In this document: piece after piece, positions 10,326 to 21,832 of the stretch | How the letters are laid out: each line of letters starts with the position of its first letter | How positions within the stretch are numbered: the stretch's first letter is position 1 | Assembly: GCA_024516035.1 (NCBI GenBank) | Contig: JAMCCL010000016.1 | Span: 126,501 to 190,500, forward strand | DNA from: Bactericera cockerelli | Lineage: Eukaryota > Arthropoda > Insecta > Hemiptera > Triozidae | Direction: 5' to 3' | Length of the DNA stretch: 64,000 nt | Program-made: the position numbers and the translations under genes | The notes under the pieces: model-generated | What the model was told of the DNA's origin: nothing | Databases searched by the model: none | The model's input: only the letters and a program-made list of their open reading frames with translations

Positions 10326-12428
10326 TTATTTTTCAAAAACTCTTTCAGGGGCCGAGTAATTTGAGGTGTCCAAGTTTGGTGGGACACCCTGTATATCTTT
10401 CTTTTCTTTATCAATATCTATATCTTGATTCGGGTTGTTTCTTTCCCAGCGAAGTGTCGGGTCAAGGATGAGGGCAGAGTTATTGCGGCGGTCAATAGCG
10501 ATGATGTCGGCTCTTCTGTTTTGTTGAGCACCGTCGTTAGTCTGTGCCTCGCAGTGGACTTCCTCAAGCACCTCCCAGCCTTTCTGTCTGAACAAGTCTG
10601 CGGTGGCAGCGCGGATCTTGTGATGGGCGGAATTTCGAAGCAGCTCTGATCGGGGACAAACGCCTCGGATGTGGGGAATTGTTTCAAAGAGGTTATTCTC
10701 ACTGCAGATTGGATTCCTGCAGCGGCGATTCCCTTGACTCCGACCGCCTGTCCCGCGATTTGCCATCGAATTCATAGACAGTTTAAGGGCGTTGGTCCAT
10801 TCACTACTTGCGAGTCCGTGTTTGCTTGAGATCCACTGGTTTGTGAAAGGAGAAGATTTATACCATTTTATACCAACTCCACGCTGTGGCATTAGAGACC
10901 ATTTGTCAAATTCTGCATCTCTGAGGTGGGTTCTCATTGCTCGAACGGTCATTTCGGATGTAATTGTCAGACGTGACTTACATTCTTGGAGTTCAGTGGT
11001 ACAATCTCGAGAAACATGGAGGTGAGGGTCATGGATTCTCAAGAGTGTCTGGCAGATGTTGATGTGCTGGAGACTTGCTTCTCATGAAACTCGTACAATG
11101 CCAAGGCCTCTCACATTACATCGAGAGTAATACACAGGTATCGGGGTATCAGCGGGAAGGCCTATAATCTCTAGTACACCTGGACTAATAATGGAGTCCA
11201 CCGAGTTCAGGAAAGATTCTCCTAGAATATCAACTGGTGTAGTTTGAAGTGGATATACAAGCTTTGGGAAAACGTATTGATCAAGAATGTTTAACTTTTG
11301 ATCGCCGCGGAGTAGGGGTGACGTTACTAAATTTCGGAAGTCTGTCTCGAAGTTAGAAATAAACTTCCTTTGGTCAAAGACCATACCACTGGAAAAGTTG
11401 ACACCTAAGTAGCGGATTTTCTCATCATGGTCAATTGATCTGATAGAGGACCCATCTGAGAGCAATATGTTTTCAACGTGAAGTCTGCCTTGTTTTATAT
11501 TTATCGCAACCGATTTTCCAGAATTGATGATCATTCCTACTTCCTCGAATGCAGTTTGTAAGAACTCCACCATAGCAATAGCACTCTTTTCATCTTTAGC
11601 TATTATAGCTGTATCATCCGCGAAGGCAAGGACTGTCATTTTATCAAGATCAGGCGAAAGTTCAAAGCCATTTTCGGCCGCCATACTCGGGTCTGAGATG
11701 TGTTTGAGGATGAAATCTTGACAAAGGTTGAAAATTGTCGGTGATAAAGGAAGGTCTTGGGCTACGCCGCAGCATAAGGAAATGGAATTAGATGACTTTT
11801 TATTTACTTCAATCTTTGTGGAAATTGTCGTGGCAAGATTGACAATCAAATTCTTCATATCAGTAGGTATGTGTAGAGAGTCTATAGTGTGGCTGATGTG
11901 GCTATGGCCCACTTTGTCAAATGCTTTAGCCAGATCTAGCATCACTATACAGCAGTTTTTCTTGTTCTCCTTTGCTACTTTCAGACAGCCATCTACTATG
12001 GAAGCATTGACATGTGTCCCTGCGATACCAGAAACGAAACCTCTCTGATGTTGTGAGAACTGAACCAGGACACGGAGTTTCTGGTCGAGACATTTCTCAA
12101 TGATTCTTCTCAGCAGACTGAAGATCGTGATGGGTCGCCAGTTATTCAGTTCTTGCTCATTTTCTTTTCCTTTGAAAATCAGGATTGTTCGACCAGTCCG
12201 AAGAGTCATTGGAACATTGTTCCACAAGATCATGATCTTTGCGATGTTTAAAATGGCTTCTCCACATTTTACTTGTCTTATGGTTCTCAAGATGATTTTG
12301 TCAGGACCAGGCGTGTCAATTGAGATTTTTTTGATTGCTGTGTTAACATCATCAATAGTCAGGTAAGCATCATGTCCAAAATCTTCTAGTTTCATATCTT
12401 TCACGAATATTGTTATTGGCAGTTTCAT
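10326..12428 (-). pseudogene. R2-group LINE: reverse transcriptase plus restriction-like endonuclease (one stop)
   Basis: About 700 codons in one frame with a single TGA at 11082-11084. The RT has TPGPDKI, NNWRPITIFSLL, MLDLAKAFDKVGH, GVAQDLPLSPTIF and the active site LAFADDTAI. The C-terminal part has a Cys/His motif (CRNPIC..HIRGVC) and an endonuclease-like region RRADIIAIDRRNNSALILDP, the Asp-rich layout of the restriction-like endonuclease of R2/NeSL-type LINEs. Such elements nick DNA and prime reverse transcription there. No 28S rDNA target is visible. The exact clade cannot be fixed by eye. Confidence 0.85.
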
Positions 12429-13200
12429 AGATTGATCGAAAATGTTGCTCGATAACAGATATGTTCATATCAAGTTTCACTTGTTTCTTGGAATTCAACA
12501 GAGTCTGCGCTACTTTACGTCTTTGGTTGGCGTACTGCCACTGGGCAAGATCGTATTTTTATTTCTCGTTGCGTTTGTTTCGTTGTCGTTGAGAAGATCT
12601 CTGAGGATTTGTACTTTGTTGGTAACTGCTGTTTGAAACCACATCTTTTTTCTCTTTCCTTTTCCTATAGTACGTCACTGAGGGATGCACAGGACCAGGA
12701 AGTCGACTATTGGCATCCACTAAGAACTTGATGAATTTCTTCATCACTACTTCAAACTGGACAATACGTTCATCATTGCGTGGAAACTCTACAAACCTTG
12801 CAAAGACAGCGCTACATTTAGAAGCTTCTGTAGTAAGTTTTCGACTAGCTTCATCAGTTGGATTAGCTTCATTGGTAACAGTAGAGTTGCTGGTTAGGAC
12901 TGTAGGTGGAATATTCTGAGAAGATGGTACAGGTTGATGGTCGTTGGTAGAAGTTGACAGCAGGACATCTTGTTGAGGAATGGTAGGTGTTGATGAAATT
13001 AATCGCTTTGCTCGTATTTCAGCGCAAGGTCCTGAAGCTTTAGCAAGATGGCCAATCAGACACACGAACTCTCTTCCACAACCCGGACAAAGAACTTTGG
13101 GCTTGTTGGAGTTGGTTCTTCTTCTTCTTTCATCAATCGGTTGCGCGGAAGTACTTGTTGTGGCTTGGTCTTCATTTGAAGAGTCATAACATATTTTGAC
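12429..13200 (-). pseudogene. R2-group LINE N-terminal region with C2HC-type finger
   Basis: Upstream coding part of the same LINE, in another frame from the RT (shift near 12425) and with a TAA at 12559-12561. It has a finger-like motif CPGCGREFVCLIGHLAKASGPC (Cys-x2-Cys..His..Cys), then a Ser/Thr-rich linker and a basic region (RKRKEKK). N-terminal zinc fingers are typical DNA-binding modules in this LINE group. The true start is probably a little upstream of the ATTSTSAQP region (near 13180); further-upstream open frame is CA-repeat read-through. Confidence 0.7.
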
Positions 13201-13204
13201 CGAG

Positions 13205-13272
13205 AAACATGAGGATGGAGAAGAGAAGATGACACTTAGGTGCTTGACTACAGGACAGGGACAGGGAGGAGG

Positions 13273-13310
<38 letters not shown>

Positions 13311-13520
13311 ACACACGCGAGACTTGCCACACACCTGAGGATGGAGAACAGAAGATGACACTCAGGTGCTTGACTACAGGACAGGGACAGGGAGGATCAA
13401 CACACACGCGGGACTTGCTACACACCTGAGGATGAAGAGGAGAAGATGAACCTCAGGTGCTTGTCTACAGGACAGGGAGGAGAAGGAACACACACACGCG
13501 GGACTTAGTACTTATGTAAA
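13205..13520 (-). repeat. Tandem ~100-130 bp repeats 5' of the R2-group LINE
   Basis: Three diverged copies of a block reading (plus strand) GAGGATGGAGAAGAGAAGATG, then CAGGTGCTTGACTACAGGACAGGG, then CACACG..GGGACTT, beginning near 13210, 13336 and 13425. The first carries a (CA)n expansion at 13275-13309. The position suggests 5' UTR monomers of the LINE. Confidence 0.65.
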
Positions 13521-13537
13521 TCACTAGTATATAAAAT

Positions 13538-13842
13538 CCCCCCAAAAACACCATTTTGTGGTTAAAAAAAGAAGAACGCCTCACTCAAAAGAATGATTAT
13601 AATTAGCTAAAAATAAATGATATCAAATTGAGAACACCTTACCCCTTCTCTTTGTATATCTCTGCACTCCTCTCTGAATTTATTCCTCTTATGTATATCT
13701 TTCTTTATCCTTTCTAGGGGTCATCACAAACTTGATTTCTCTTTAAATTTACTTGTTGCACGGCAATAAAAAATATCGGTCGGAGTATGATTTTTCTGAA
13801 CTTATTTGATTTGAATCGAGAAAATTACACCCCGACCGCCAG
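13538..13842. mobile_element. FB1 copy b, left arm only
   Basis: Starts CCCCCCAAAAACACCATTTTGTGG and follows the FB1 arm and centre to about 13842, where it joins the tandem-repeat part of unit C directly. The right arm and the next ~700 bp of unit C are missing. Confidence 0.75.
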
Positions 13843-14654
13843 TGTATAGTAGACTTAGTGGAGTTAGGTAAAATACATAGAAGGCCATGCCTTAGGAATG
13901 TAGAAGTGTTAGGCATAATACATAGAAGGCAATGCCTCCGGTTTATAGTATGGTTAGGTAAATATATAGAAGGCCACGCCTTAGGTTTATCATAGGGTTA
14001 GGAAAATACATAGAAGGCCATGCCTCAGGTCTACGAGTTTATCAATGATTCCTAGGTGTTTCGATTATATTGTTTATGCTAGGCCTAAAATATGTAGATT
14101 TAAACTCAGGTAAAAATGCAAGCGACGCGACGGGAGACAATTCGGTGTTGATAAAACCATAAGCGGAAGAGAACTCGGTGGTGACGTCCCTTATCAATAC
14201 CTCACGAGGTATGAGTGTACCCCGGACATAATGGACAGAGAAAAAAAACTTCCCTGAAGGGGATCGAACCCAAGTCATCGTGTGTGCAAGCCTAGTATGC
14301 TACCCACTTGGCCAAAGTCACTACTTTGTCACAACTTTTAGTGACTAACATCGAAATTATGAGAGTTAAGTCATCATATTTTATCTCCATCCAACCATGA
14401 TTGTCCAAAATCAATATCGTAATGCCGCCACAGGTCATTGGCCAATTCTGTCACTACTAAAATTTTCCTCGCGAGGGTAATGAGGTCGTCATGAAGGTCG
14501 TCATGAAGATCAAATATAAAGATCGGAAAAACAAAAGAACGTTAAGCCCAAATTGAAAATATAGAGTTAAAAAATTTCGTCCCCGCCAGGATTCGAACCC
14601 ATGCTGACTGGGTGGCAGGTCGAGCTTGCTACCAATAGACAAAGTTTACTTTAC
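13843..14654 (+). repeat. Composite repeat unit C, copy 2 (left part, interrupted by LINE)
   Basis: Contains the tandem repeats (13846-14032), the TTCTCTCCCG-type motif region, the W tRNA-like module (14251-14322, minus) and module Z (about 14460-14654), itself tRNA-like (14581-14648, minus: GGTTCGAATCC B box). It breaks at ATAGACAAAGTT and resumes in the same orientation at 33228, on the other side of the split LINE. Confidence 0.78.
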
Positions 14655-15328
14655 CTGATAATATGACAGAACTACCTCTCCTTCAACAAGTCACTATTAC
14701 TAATGAAATCTTTGAAATAGTGTCTCGAAAGCTTCATGGTGGCGGAGGTCCTGGCAGGTCTAACACTGAACAATGGCTTGATTTTCTTTTACGTTTTGGA
14801 AGGGCAAGTAACCGTCTACGAGATTCAGTAGCCATGCTTGCAAATAAAATGTGCAACCAAATTGTTGATTGGAAACAAATCCATGCACTCATGTCTTGCC
14901 GATTGATAGCACTTGACAAGTGTCCAGGGGTCAGACCTATCGGTATTGGTGAATGTTTAAGAAAAATTCTATCAAAATGTGTTATAGAAGTGACTAAGAG
15001 TGATGTTACTGATGCTTGCGAGGTAAATCAATTGTGCAGTGGTTTAAGTGGGGGCATTGAAGGTGCAGTGCATGCTATGCAAGATCTTTTTGAAAGAAAC
15101 AGTATTCCTGCATCTAATTGGGGACTTCTAGTTGTTGATGCTAAAAACGCATTTAATGCTTCAAACAGACAGTTCGCCCTATGGCAAGCTCGATGTTATT
15201 GGCCGAGAGCAGCGAGGTTTTTGTACAACACATATCGAGGTCAACCTGAACTTGTAATTCTTTATGCTGAGAATCAACTTTTCAGTAAAGAGGGTGTCAT
15301 TCAAGGAGATCTGTGCTCAATGCCTCTA
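14655..15328 (+). pseudogene. Endonuclease-bearing LINE, piece 1 (RT N-terminal half)
   Basis: Open frame from 14663. RT features: GGGGPGRSN, KCPGVRPIGIGECLRK, LVVDAKNAFN (first catalytic Asp) and SKEGVIQGDLCSMPL. The frame is cut at 15326-15328 by an inserted inverted-repeat element and resumes at 28344 with TATGCGTTATCC; the YADD active site lies there. RT and the later C-terminus define an RLE-type LINE distinct from the R2-group element at 10.3 kb. Confidence 0.85.
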
Positions 15329-15870
15329 CAGGGTGGACCAAAAAAACGTTTACACCCGTTAATGGTAGATTACTGACGACATTTCCAGGCCGGATCTGCA
15401 ATCCGTTTTTTCGGATTCGCCTTCGTAACTGCACAAAGTGATTTTTTGCAACTTTCCGAAAAAGTCCGACTTTGGCTTATTCTTCAGGTCAGTACTTTTT
15501 TCCTGTTTAAGATGAGTTGATTCTGAACATTTCTGCAGAAAGCCAACAAAATTTCGATGTTTCTAGCTACACTACTTTGTTTTTTACGATTTGGTTTGGC
15601 ATCTTTTTTGACACCTGAATAGAAAAAAACACTCAAAAAAACTTTTTTACTAAATTAAACACTCGACATTTGTCCGAACAAATTTTGGCACAGACATGGG
15701 CAAGTTTGATAAAAGTTGGCGGCCGCCCCGAGGATGCTAAAAAATAATTTTACGATTTTTTATCACGTGATCTTCTGGGAAAAATTATTAGATGTTTGCC
15801 AAAAACTCTTCAAAAATCCTAAGAGTTTTCTAGCTGTAGACTGTGTAAGGGCGTCTTGTATTGTTTACAA
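15329..15870 (+). repeat. Left terminal inverted repeat of the 13 kb insertion
   Basis: Matches the reverse complement of 27800-28341 with scattered differences. Includes the segment around GATCACGTGATAAAAAATCG and GGCGGCCGCC. The match weakens after about 15870. TA termini with CAGGGTG are typical of Tc1/mariner-type MITEs. Confidence 0.8.
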
Positions 15871-16530
15871 AAATTGTTTACATAGCTTTTTTTGAATACC
15901 GCGGTCTCACATGCCTTCATCAGCCAGTTTAGAAAAATTCAAATGATAAATTTCGTGCTTCTCAGATTGTCAGTGGTGTTAGCTAATTTTTTTTTTCAAT
16001 TCTCGACGGTCAATATTATTTTAATTATCAAAAAAATCTGATGGAATATTTTATTCATACCTGTATCTGACCTGTTGTAACACAACAACTTATGGTTTTT
16101 TTGGTGGTAATACCATCTGTAAATTGAGTTATATCAGATACTATTGGTATCACAATACACATAATTATTATTCATGTAAGCCCCTGAGAGACTGCCTTGA
16201 TAATGTGAGGATGGTTTTTCTTATGCTTCCTTACGAGAGAAAAAAAAAAAAAAAAAAAAACTAGCGAATTTTCCAAACGAAAATAGAGTTTATGAAATAA
16301 ATCCAGGTAAATATGTAGGTAGGTTCTTCTATCATAAACAATACTAATTAAATAACAAACATTTACCGATTGCCAACTCTTAATAGAAGTCTTGAAAATA
16401 CAAGATAATATTTTGTAAAATTAATAAACTTTTGCAGCCTTTATTATGTTTTATACTATTTTGATATAAACAAAAAGGTATTTAAAAAACATTTTGTATT
16501 TTAGTATGTTCAATGAGAAACGATTAGACG
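15871..16530. other. AT-rich unassigned stretch
   Basis: No convincing gene. Holds a 20-plus A run near 16240-16260 and short AT-rich tracts; nothing further recognised. Confidence 0.4.
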
Positions 16531-16602
16531 CGCACGATTAGCTCAGTGGTAAGCTAGTCCACCTGGTCCGAACGCCAGAGCCAGCAAAAAATTCATGACT
16601 AC
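16531..16602 (+). repeat. tRNA-like sequence
   Basis: CGATTAGCTCAGTGGTAAGC is a clean A-box region. The B-box position reads GGTCCGAACGCC and is degenerate. Probably a SINE head or tRNA pseudogene. A CT microsatellite follows at about 16716-16755. Confidence 0.55.
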
Positions 16603-16778
16603 AAAATAAAAAAGACTGTTGCCATTTTTTATTTAGCCATAGTACACACTATGGATTCTCCTCACACAAATTTTTGAAACCAATGGTGACTTTAGTACCT
16701 TAGTTCTAACTCAGAACTCTCTCTCTCTCACTCTCTCTCTCTCTCTCTCTCTCTCCCTTCTCAATTTCCTTAGAGGAA

Positions 16779-17048
16779 TTGTTGGAAGTGGCGTCCACCT
16801 TCCTGGATGCAAAGGTTGAACCTCTTCATCATGTTCTGATGTTGCGGAAGATTCCAGGTTTTTCTGTCAGGTCATCGAATGACAACAGGATTCTTGCTAC
16901 CACATTTCGTAAACTATGTTTTTCACGTGATCCCAAATGTTCCTGTTGGCAACTCGATATGCTAAATGCGTATCTGCCATTTCAGCATCCGAATTATAAT
17001 AATGCAACTTGTACTAAAAAAAACTCAAGAAGTTTAAAGATAATATAA
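16779..17048 (+). other. Unrecognised open frame, 89 codons
   Basis: Open frame preceded by a long CT tract and TTCCTTAG that would serve as a splice acceptor. The peptide (around EVASTFLDAKVEPLHHVLML) matches nothing I recognise, and the opposite strand is also partly open. It may be a degenerate exon or transposon fragment captured inside the 13 kb insertion. No function proposed. Confidence 0.2.
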
Positions 17049-17264
17049 TTTCATAGAATGCAGAAAAATATGCTTGAAAACTATCATCAAGAAACAAACA
17101 ATCATCAAGCTCGCCGGGAGGCGAGCGCTCGTCAAGCAGCGCCAGCCTACCGGCCTATATTAACACGAAACAGAGTTTATATGTATTTTGTTTTATTGTT
17201 TTCGCACACTTCCCGCAAACTTTTATCAATTTTTATTTCAAATTTGTAATGAGACGCGAAAATA

Positions 17265-20073
17265 GATCAAACACCTCGGCCGAGGTGTGAAGAACGCCTA
17301 TACAAAGAAAGAGAGAGCCCGGCAGAGTGTAAGGTTACGGAAAACATAGTTCCCATGCATTTCATGTACTTTCAGCCAGCGAAAAGTGCAACATGAATTT
17401 CAAAAATCTCGATTTTTATTGCAGAAATGGGCTCTACGTTGAAAAGTAAGTTGTTTTGACTCTTTGTTTGACTTCCTAGGCCACCGGGAACCCTATTTTC
17501 GAGACCCCCCAACAATCGTGAAAGACATGAAAAGATTCATAATTTTGTTTTTTTTTTTTTTTTTCTGTTTTTTTTTCTTCATACGGATCCTTTGAGACCC
17601 GACTTCGTGTCTTTAACTTGGCACTGAAGATTAAGTGAGGTGTCTAAAGTGATCAAGATATAATGGAGATGAGCCCGGACCAAAAAAAAATTCTAAATTA
17701 TAAGCGGGCGGCCCATTTGGGCGGCCTCGGGTTTTGGGAGCCCAAATCGGGAATTGAAGGATAATACTAATCTTAATTGGTATCAAATGAAAGATCTTGA
17801 TGAGCCGATACCAAATTTATTGATTTTATTCCTTCATCCGGTCCACTGGGTGGCACCTGGTGGCCTTTTCATTTTCTTTGGCGGGTAGGTACCTTCGAAT
17901 CCTTAGCTTAGTGGTCAGATCTTGGCCAGTATGTATTTTTCGAGATGACCTCGCTCTCTCACTGCAAAATTTTAATGTTTAAGTTTCCAAGTAGGTATTA
18001 ATTTAGTTCATTTTCCGTCCCTTTCTTTAGAAGATAACTTTGTCTATTGGTAGCATGCTCGACCTGCATGGGTTCCCAGTCAGCATGGGTTCGAATCCTG
18101 GCGGGGACAAAAAATTTTAGCTCTATATTTTCAATTTGGGCTTAACGTTGTTTTGTTTTTCCGATCTTTATATTTGATCTTCATGACGACCCCATTACCC
18201 TCGCGAGGAAAATTTTAGTAGTTGCAGAATTGGGCAATGACCTGTGGCGGAATTACGAGATTGATTTTGGACAATCATGGTTGGATGGAGATAAAATATG
18301 ATGAATTAGCTCTCAAAATGTCGATGCTACTCACTAAAAGTTGTGACAAAGTTGTAACTTTGGCCAAGTGGGTAGCATACTAGGCTTGCCCGCATGATGA
18401 CTTGGGTTCAATCCCCTTTAGGGAAGTTTTTTTTCTCTGTCCATTATGTCCGGGGTACACTCATACCTCGTGAGGTATTGATAAGGGACGTCACCACCGA
18501 GTTCTCTCCCGGTCATGGTTTTATCAACACCAAATTGTCTCCCGTCGCGTCGCTTGCATTTTTACCTGTTTTTTTTTTTAATTGATTCAACGTCTTCTTA
18601 GACAATTACAAAATCAATGGGTATAAAATATACATAGTAGGTTTAAATTAGTGCTAGGTAAAGTACAAAGAACATAAAATAATGACTAAGAGTGACAAGA
18701 AACAGCAACTAAAACTAAGAATTATATAACAGTACTTCTAGTGCCTCTTTATAGTGTTCAGGCGTGTCAGCGATATCCAGGGCTGTGGCATGCATATTGA
18801 AAATGGCCGTGGCAGTAGGCAGTACTGAGGTGGAGTATGTTGTATTTCGTCCTGCATCTGCGGCCGAGAAGAGAGGAGGGTTTGCCCTAGGACGTAAACC
18901 ATTTTTAGGTACTGCAAAGGAGATGTGTTGTAGGGCAGACGGGATCTCGATATAATTGTTTTAAATATTGTACAATAGAATTAGGTAATTGTAATCTCGT
19001 CTGCTCTTCAGAGTCTCCATATCGAGGTTCTCCCTCAGCATTGTATATGAAATGGCATTGGGGTATGTTGGGTAGAAACTATTTTCTTTTCTGAAGAGAG
19101 ACCTAACAAATTTTACCTGAATTCTTTCGAGCATTGACACAAGGGATTTTATTTTTATAAATACATAGTTTAGGCCTAGCATAAAAATTATAATCGAAAC
19201 ACCTAGGAATCATTGATATAGACCTGAGGCATGGCCTTCTATGTATTTTTCCTAACCCTATGATAAACCCAAGGCATGGCCTATATATTTACCTAACCCT
19301 ACTATAAACCCGAGGCATTGCCTTCTATGTATAATTCCCAACCCTACTATATTCCTGAGGCATGGCCTTCTATCTATTTTACCTAACTCTACTATACACT
19401 GAAGGCATTGCCTTTCATTAGTTAGAGATTTAAAAGATTTCCTTATAAAAGGCTGATTCTTATTTAAAATGATAATTTTATAGTTTTCATTTTCTTAAAT
19501 ACCTAATGTAAAAAAGCATGGTCTTATTTCCGGGAGAGATACTCGTGGTGACCCCTGCAACAAGCCGGAGAGAATTCGGGTAAGAAAAGGTCAACGGGAG
19601 AGAACTCAATACCTCACCCTGATAAGGTGATAACAAATTAATTTCTTTGGCATTTGTAAATCCTCTTCCTCTTCACATCATTAATTGCTTATTAGGATGC
19701 ATACTAGTATGTACCTAATTAAGTGTAGAGGTATATAAAAAAAAAAAAAAAAAAATCCAGGTGTTTTGGTGTCCCTCATAGGAGGCTCCGAGGTCTATTC
19801 AGCATTGAAAGATAAACCTAATCATGTTGAGTATAGAATCAAAAGATCTTGCATTGCAAATTTATATATTATTTACTCACTTTGGGGACTCAGGGGGCCA
19901 AATCTGTGATCCAAATACATATTGACCTTACAAAAATTACGTACTGCTAAAACTATAACTATTAAAAAAAAGACAACTCGCTACATTCACATTCTCTCAG
20001 CTTATTTCCTTTTGTTATTCATAATGTTTGAGTAGTGTATGAACCTATATTTTTGTACAAAAAGAACTGATAT
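17265..20073 (-). repeat. Composite repeat unit C, copy 3 (inverted, with LINE insert)
   Basis: In plus-strand order: palindrome 17271-17288, X (to about 17545), a T-run, Y (about 17575-17935), Z with tRNA-like 18033-18108 (+), W tRNA-like 18352-18425 (+), a LINE insert (18572-19160), tandem repeats 19218-19400, then the promoter-like block and the FB1 copy at 20074-20610. The whole unit with FB1 is about 2.8 kb without the LINE. Confidence 0.8.
18572..19160 (-). mobile_element. 5'-truncated LINE fragment inside unit C
   Basis: Minus-strand RT C-terminal sequence with LERIQVKFVRSLFRKENSF, YPTYPNAISY and LKSRRDYNYLILLYN, the familiar post-RT pattern of Jockey/CR1-like LINEs. A frameshift near 18961 separates it from the final C-terminus (ending LEVLLYNS). 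The T-run at 18572-18582 is its poly-A tail. It interrupts unit C between ACCTG and TACATAG. Confidence 0.75.
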
Positions 20074-20610
20074 CTCCCAAAAACACCACTTCGTGGTTAA
20101 AAAAAGAAGAACGCCTCACTCAAAAGAATGATTATAATTAGCTAAAAATAAATGATATCAAATTGAGAACACCTTACCACCTCTCTTTCTATATCTCTGC
20201 ACTCCTCTCTGAATTTATTCCTCTTATGTTTATCCATCTTTATCCTTTCTAGGGGTCATCCCAAACTTGATTTCTCTTTAAATTTACTTGTTGCACGGCA
20301 ATAAAAAAGGCGGTCGCGGTGTAATTTTCTCGATTCAGATCAAATAAGTTCAGAAAAATCATACTCCGACCGCCATTTTTTATTGCCGTGCAACAAGTAA
20401 ATTTAAAGAGAAATCAAGTTTGGGATGACCCCTAGAAAGGATAAAGATGGATAAACATAAGAGGAATAAATTCAGAGAGGAGTGCAGAGTTATAGAAAGA
20501 GAGGTGGTAAGGTGTTCTCAATTTGATATCATTTATTTTTAGCTAATTATAATCATTCTTTTGAGTGAGGCGTTCTTCTTTTTTTAACCACGAAGTGGTG
20601 TTTTTGGGGG
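20074..20610. mobile_element. FB1 copy c (537 bp)
   Basis: Complete foldback with ~245-bp arms, termini CTCCCAAAAACACCACTTCGTGG and the inverse ending GTTTTTGGGGG, AT outside each end. Same length as copy a. Confidence 0.87.
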
Positions 20611-20836
20611 ATTGTGTTTCACGAAAGCGCGAGGTTCCTACGTACAGTTAAAGTCGTTTTCTAGCCACGCCGAAAATCTTGAATTTCATGAAATTTTTCA
20701 TACGGGTTTTTTTTTTTTTTCAGACCAATTTTCTGTCAAGGGTACAGCAACGTGTGCTTATCGTGGAAAGACGTGAGCTACGTTTTTGGAAAGGGAATTT
20801 TTATCTCTGCATACCTTTTATAGTTTCAAGTATTTA

Positions 20837-21091
20837 TCTTAATATATAAATGTCAAAGACACTCACTGACCACTGACCACTGACCACTGACCACTGACTG
20901 ATCATCGCTCTACAGCCCAAACCGTAAGTCCTAGGAAGCTGAAATTTGGTAGGTAGCTTTGTCTTATAGTCTAGATGTGCAATAAGACGGGATTTTTCGA
21001 AACTCCCACTACAACACCTGCCATTGGCGAAAAAGGATTTTTTGCTTTCACGGCCATGCCTCGGCCCGCAAAGCGGGCGACAGCCCGCTTG
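20837..21091 (+). mobile_element. Mini-Helitron (255 bp)
   Basis: 5' end TCTTAATATATAAATG after an A; 3' end has hairpin GCGGGCGACAGCCCGC followed by TTG and T. Shares its body with the cleaner copy at 46141-46387 (AAGTCCTAGGAAGCTGAAAT, then GGCGAAAAAGG). The terminal CTTG deviates from the canonical CTAG. It has five GACCACT-type repeats near 20870-20900. Confidence 0.75.
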
Positions 21092-21832
21092 TTTTTTATA
21101 GGATAGAAGATATAGCCTTCTAAAATAAAACCGGAAAGTTGCACAGAGCCGCCCCTGGTTATCTTAGAGCTGCGATTGTGGTATTTTTCAAAAGGTCTTA
21201 CCATAGGAAAAAATACAAAAATATAACTAAAGTATTACACTGGACTGAACTTGAGTTATAGCCTTTCAAAGGAATACTTATTATGGAGCCCAGAGCCGTC
21301 TATTGTTATCCTAGAGATGTATTTCTGGTGTTTTTAGAAAGGTCTAGTCAAAGGGAATGAGATCACTTAATTTCAGATGGTTGAAACAAGTAGAAAAGTA
21401 TTTAAAGTCCTCTAAAGGAATATCTATAATGAACCCTGGAGCCACGCCTAGTTATCCCACGTGCATGACTGAAGGTTCTTTCTAAAGGTCTAATTACGGA
21501 AAACTATAATATGATGTAAATAAAATTTTAGAAAAATCAACGACAGTGTGAGACACAAAAAGAAAAAACTAAATTAAGATTAATGAGAGTAACAAAAAAA
21601 TCTTCGCCTCACATAGAACTTAAAATATGGGTAGGACTTTATCGTCTATGCTTCACCCAAACTGCCAACAGACCGCTTTATTAGAGAGGGAATAATAACG
21701 TTCTATAAATTCATTAAAATGTTTCTACATCAAGAATTAAACTAGATCTATATTATTATTATGAGCAGTGTATAAAATATTGGCCAGTTAGAAGCAAAAA
21801 TATTGATTTGCAGATCAAATGATAAATATAAT
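21092..21832. repeat. Diverged tandem repeat, ~147-bp period
   Basis: Three degenerate units anchored by GAGCCgcccctgGTTATC at 21146, GAGCCgtctattGTTATC at 21293 and GAGCCacgcctaGTTATC at 21439, each followed by AAAAGGTCTTA-like ends. The rest (21500-21832) is AT-rich without a gene. Confidence 0.6.

Noticed and set aside
12710..13189. Plus-strand open frames opposite the R2-group LINE
   Set aside because: Shadows of the minus-strand LINE coding region; the Cys/His finger and RT motifs are all on the minus strand.
14042..14278. Recurring frame with FFFSVHYVRGTLIPREVL (also 18394-18585, 62441-62677)
   Set aside because: It is the W tRNA-like module and the following block of unit C. Conservation is at nucleotide level, extends beyond the frame and includes frame-disrupting indels.
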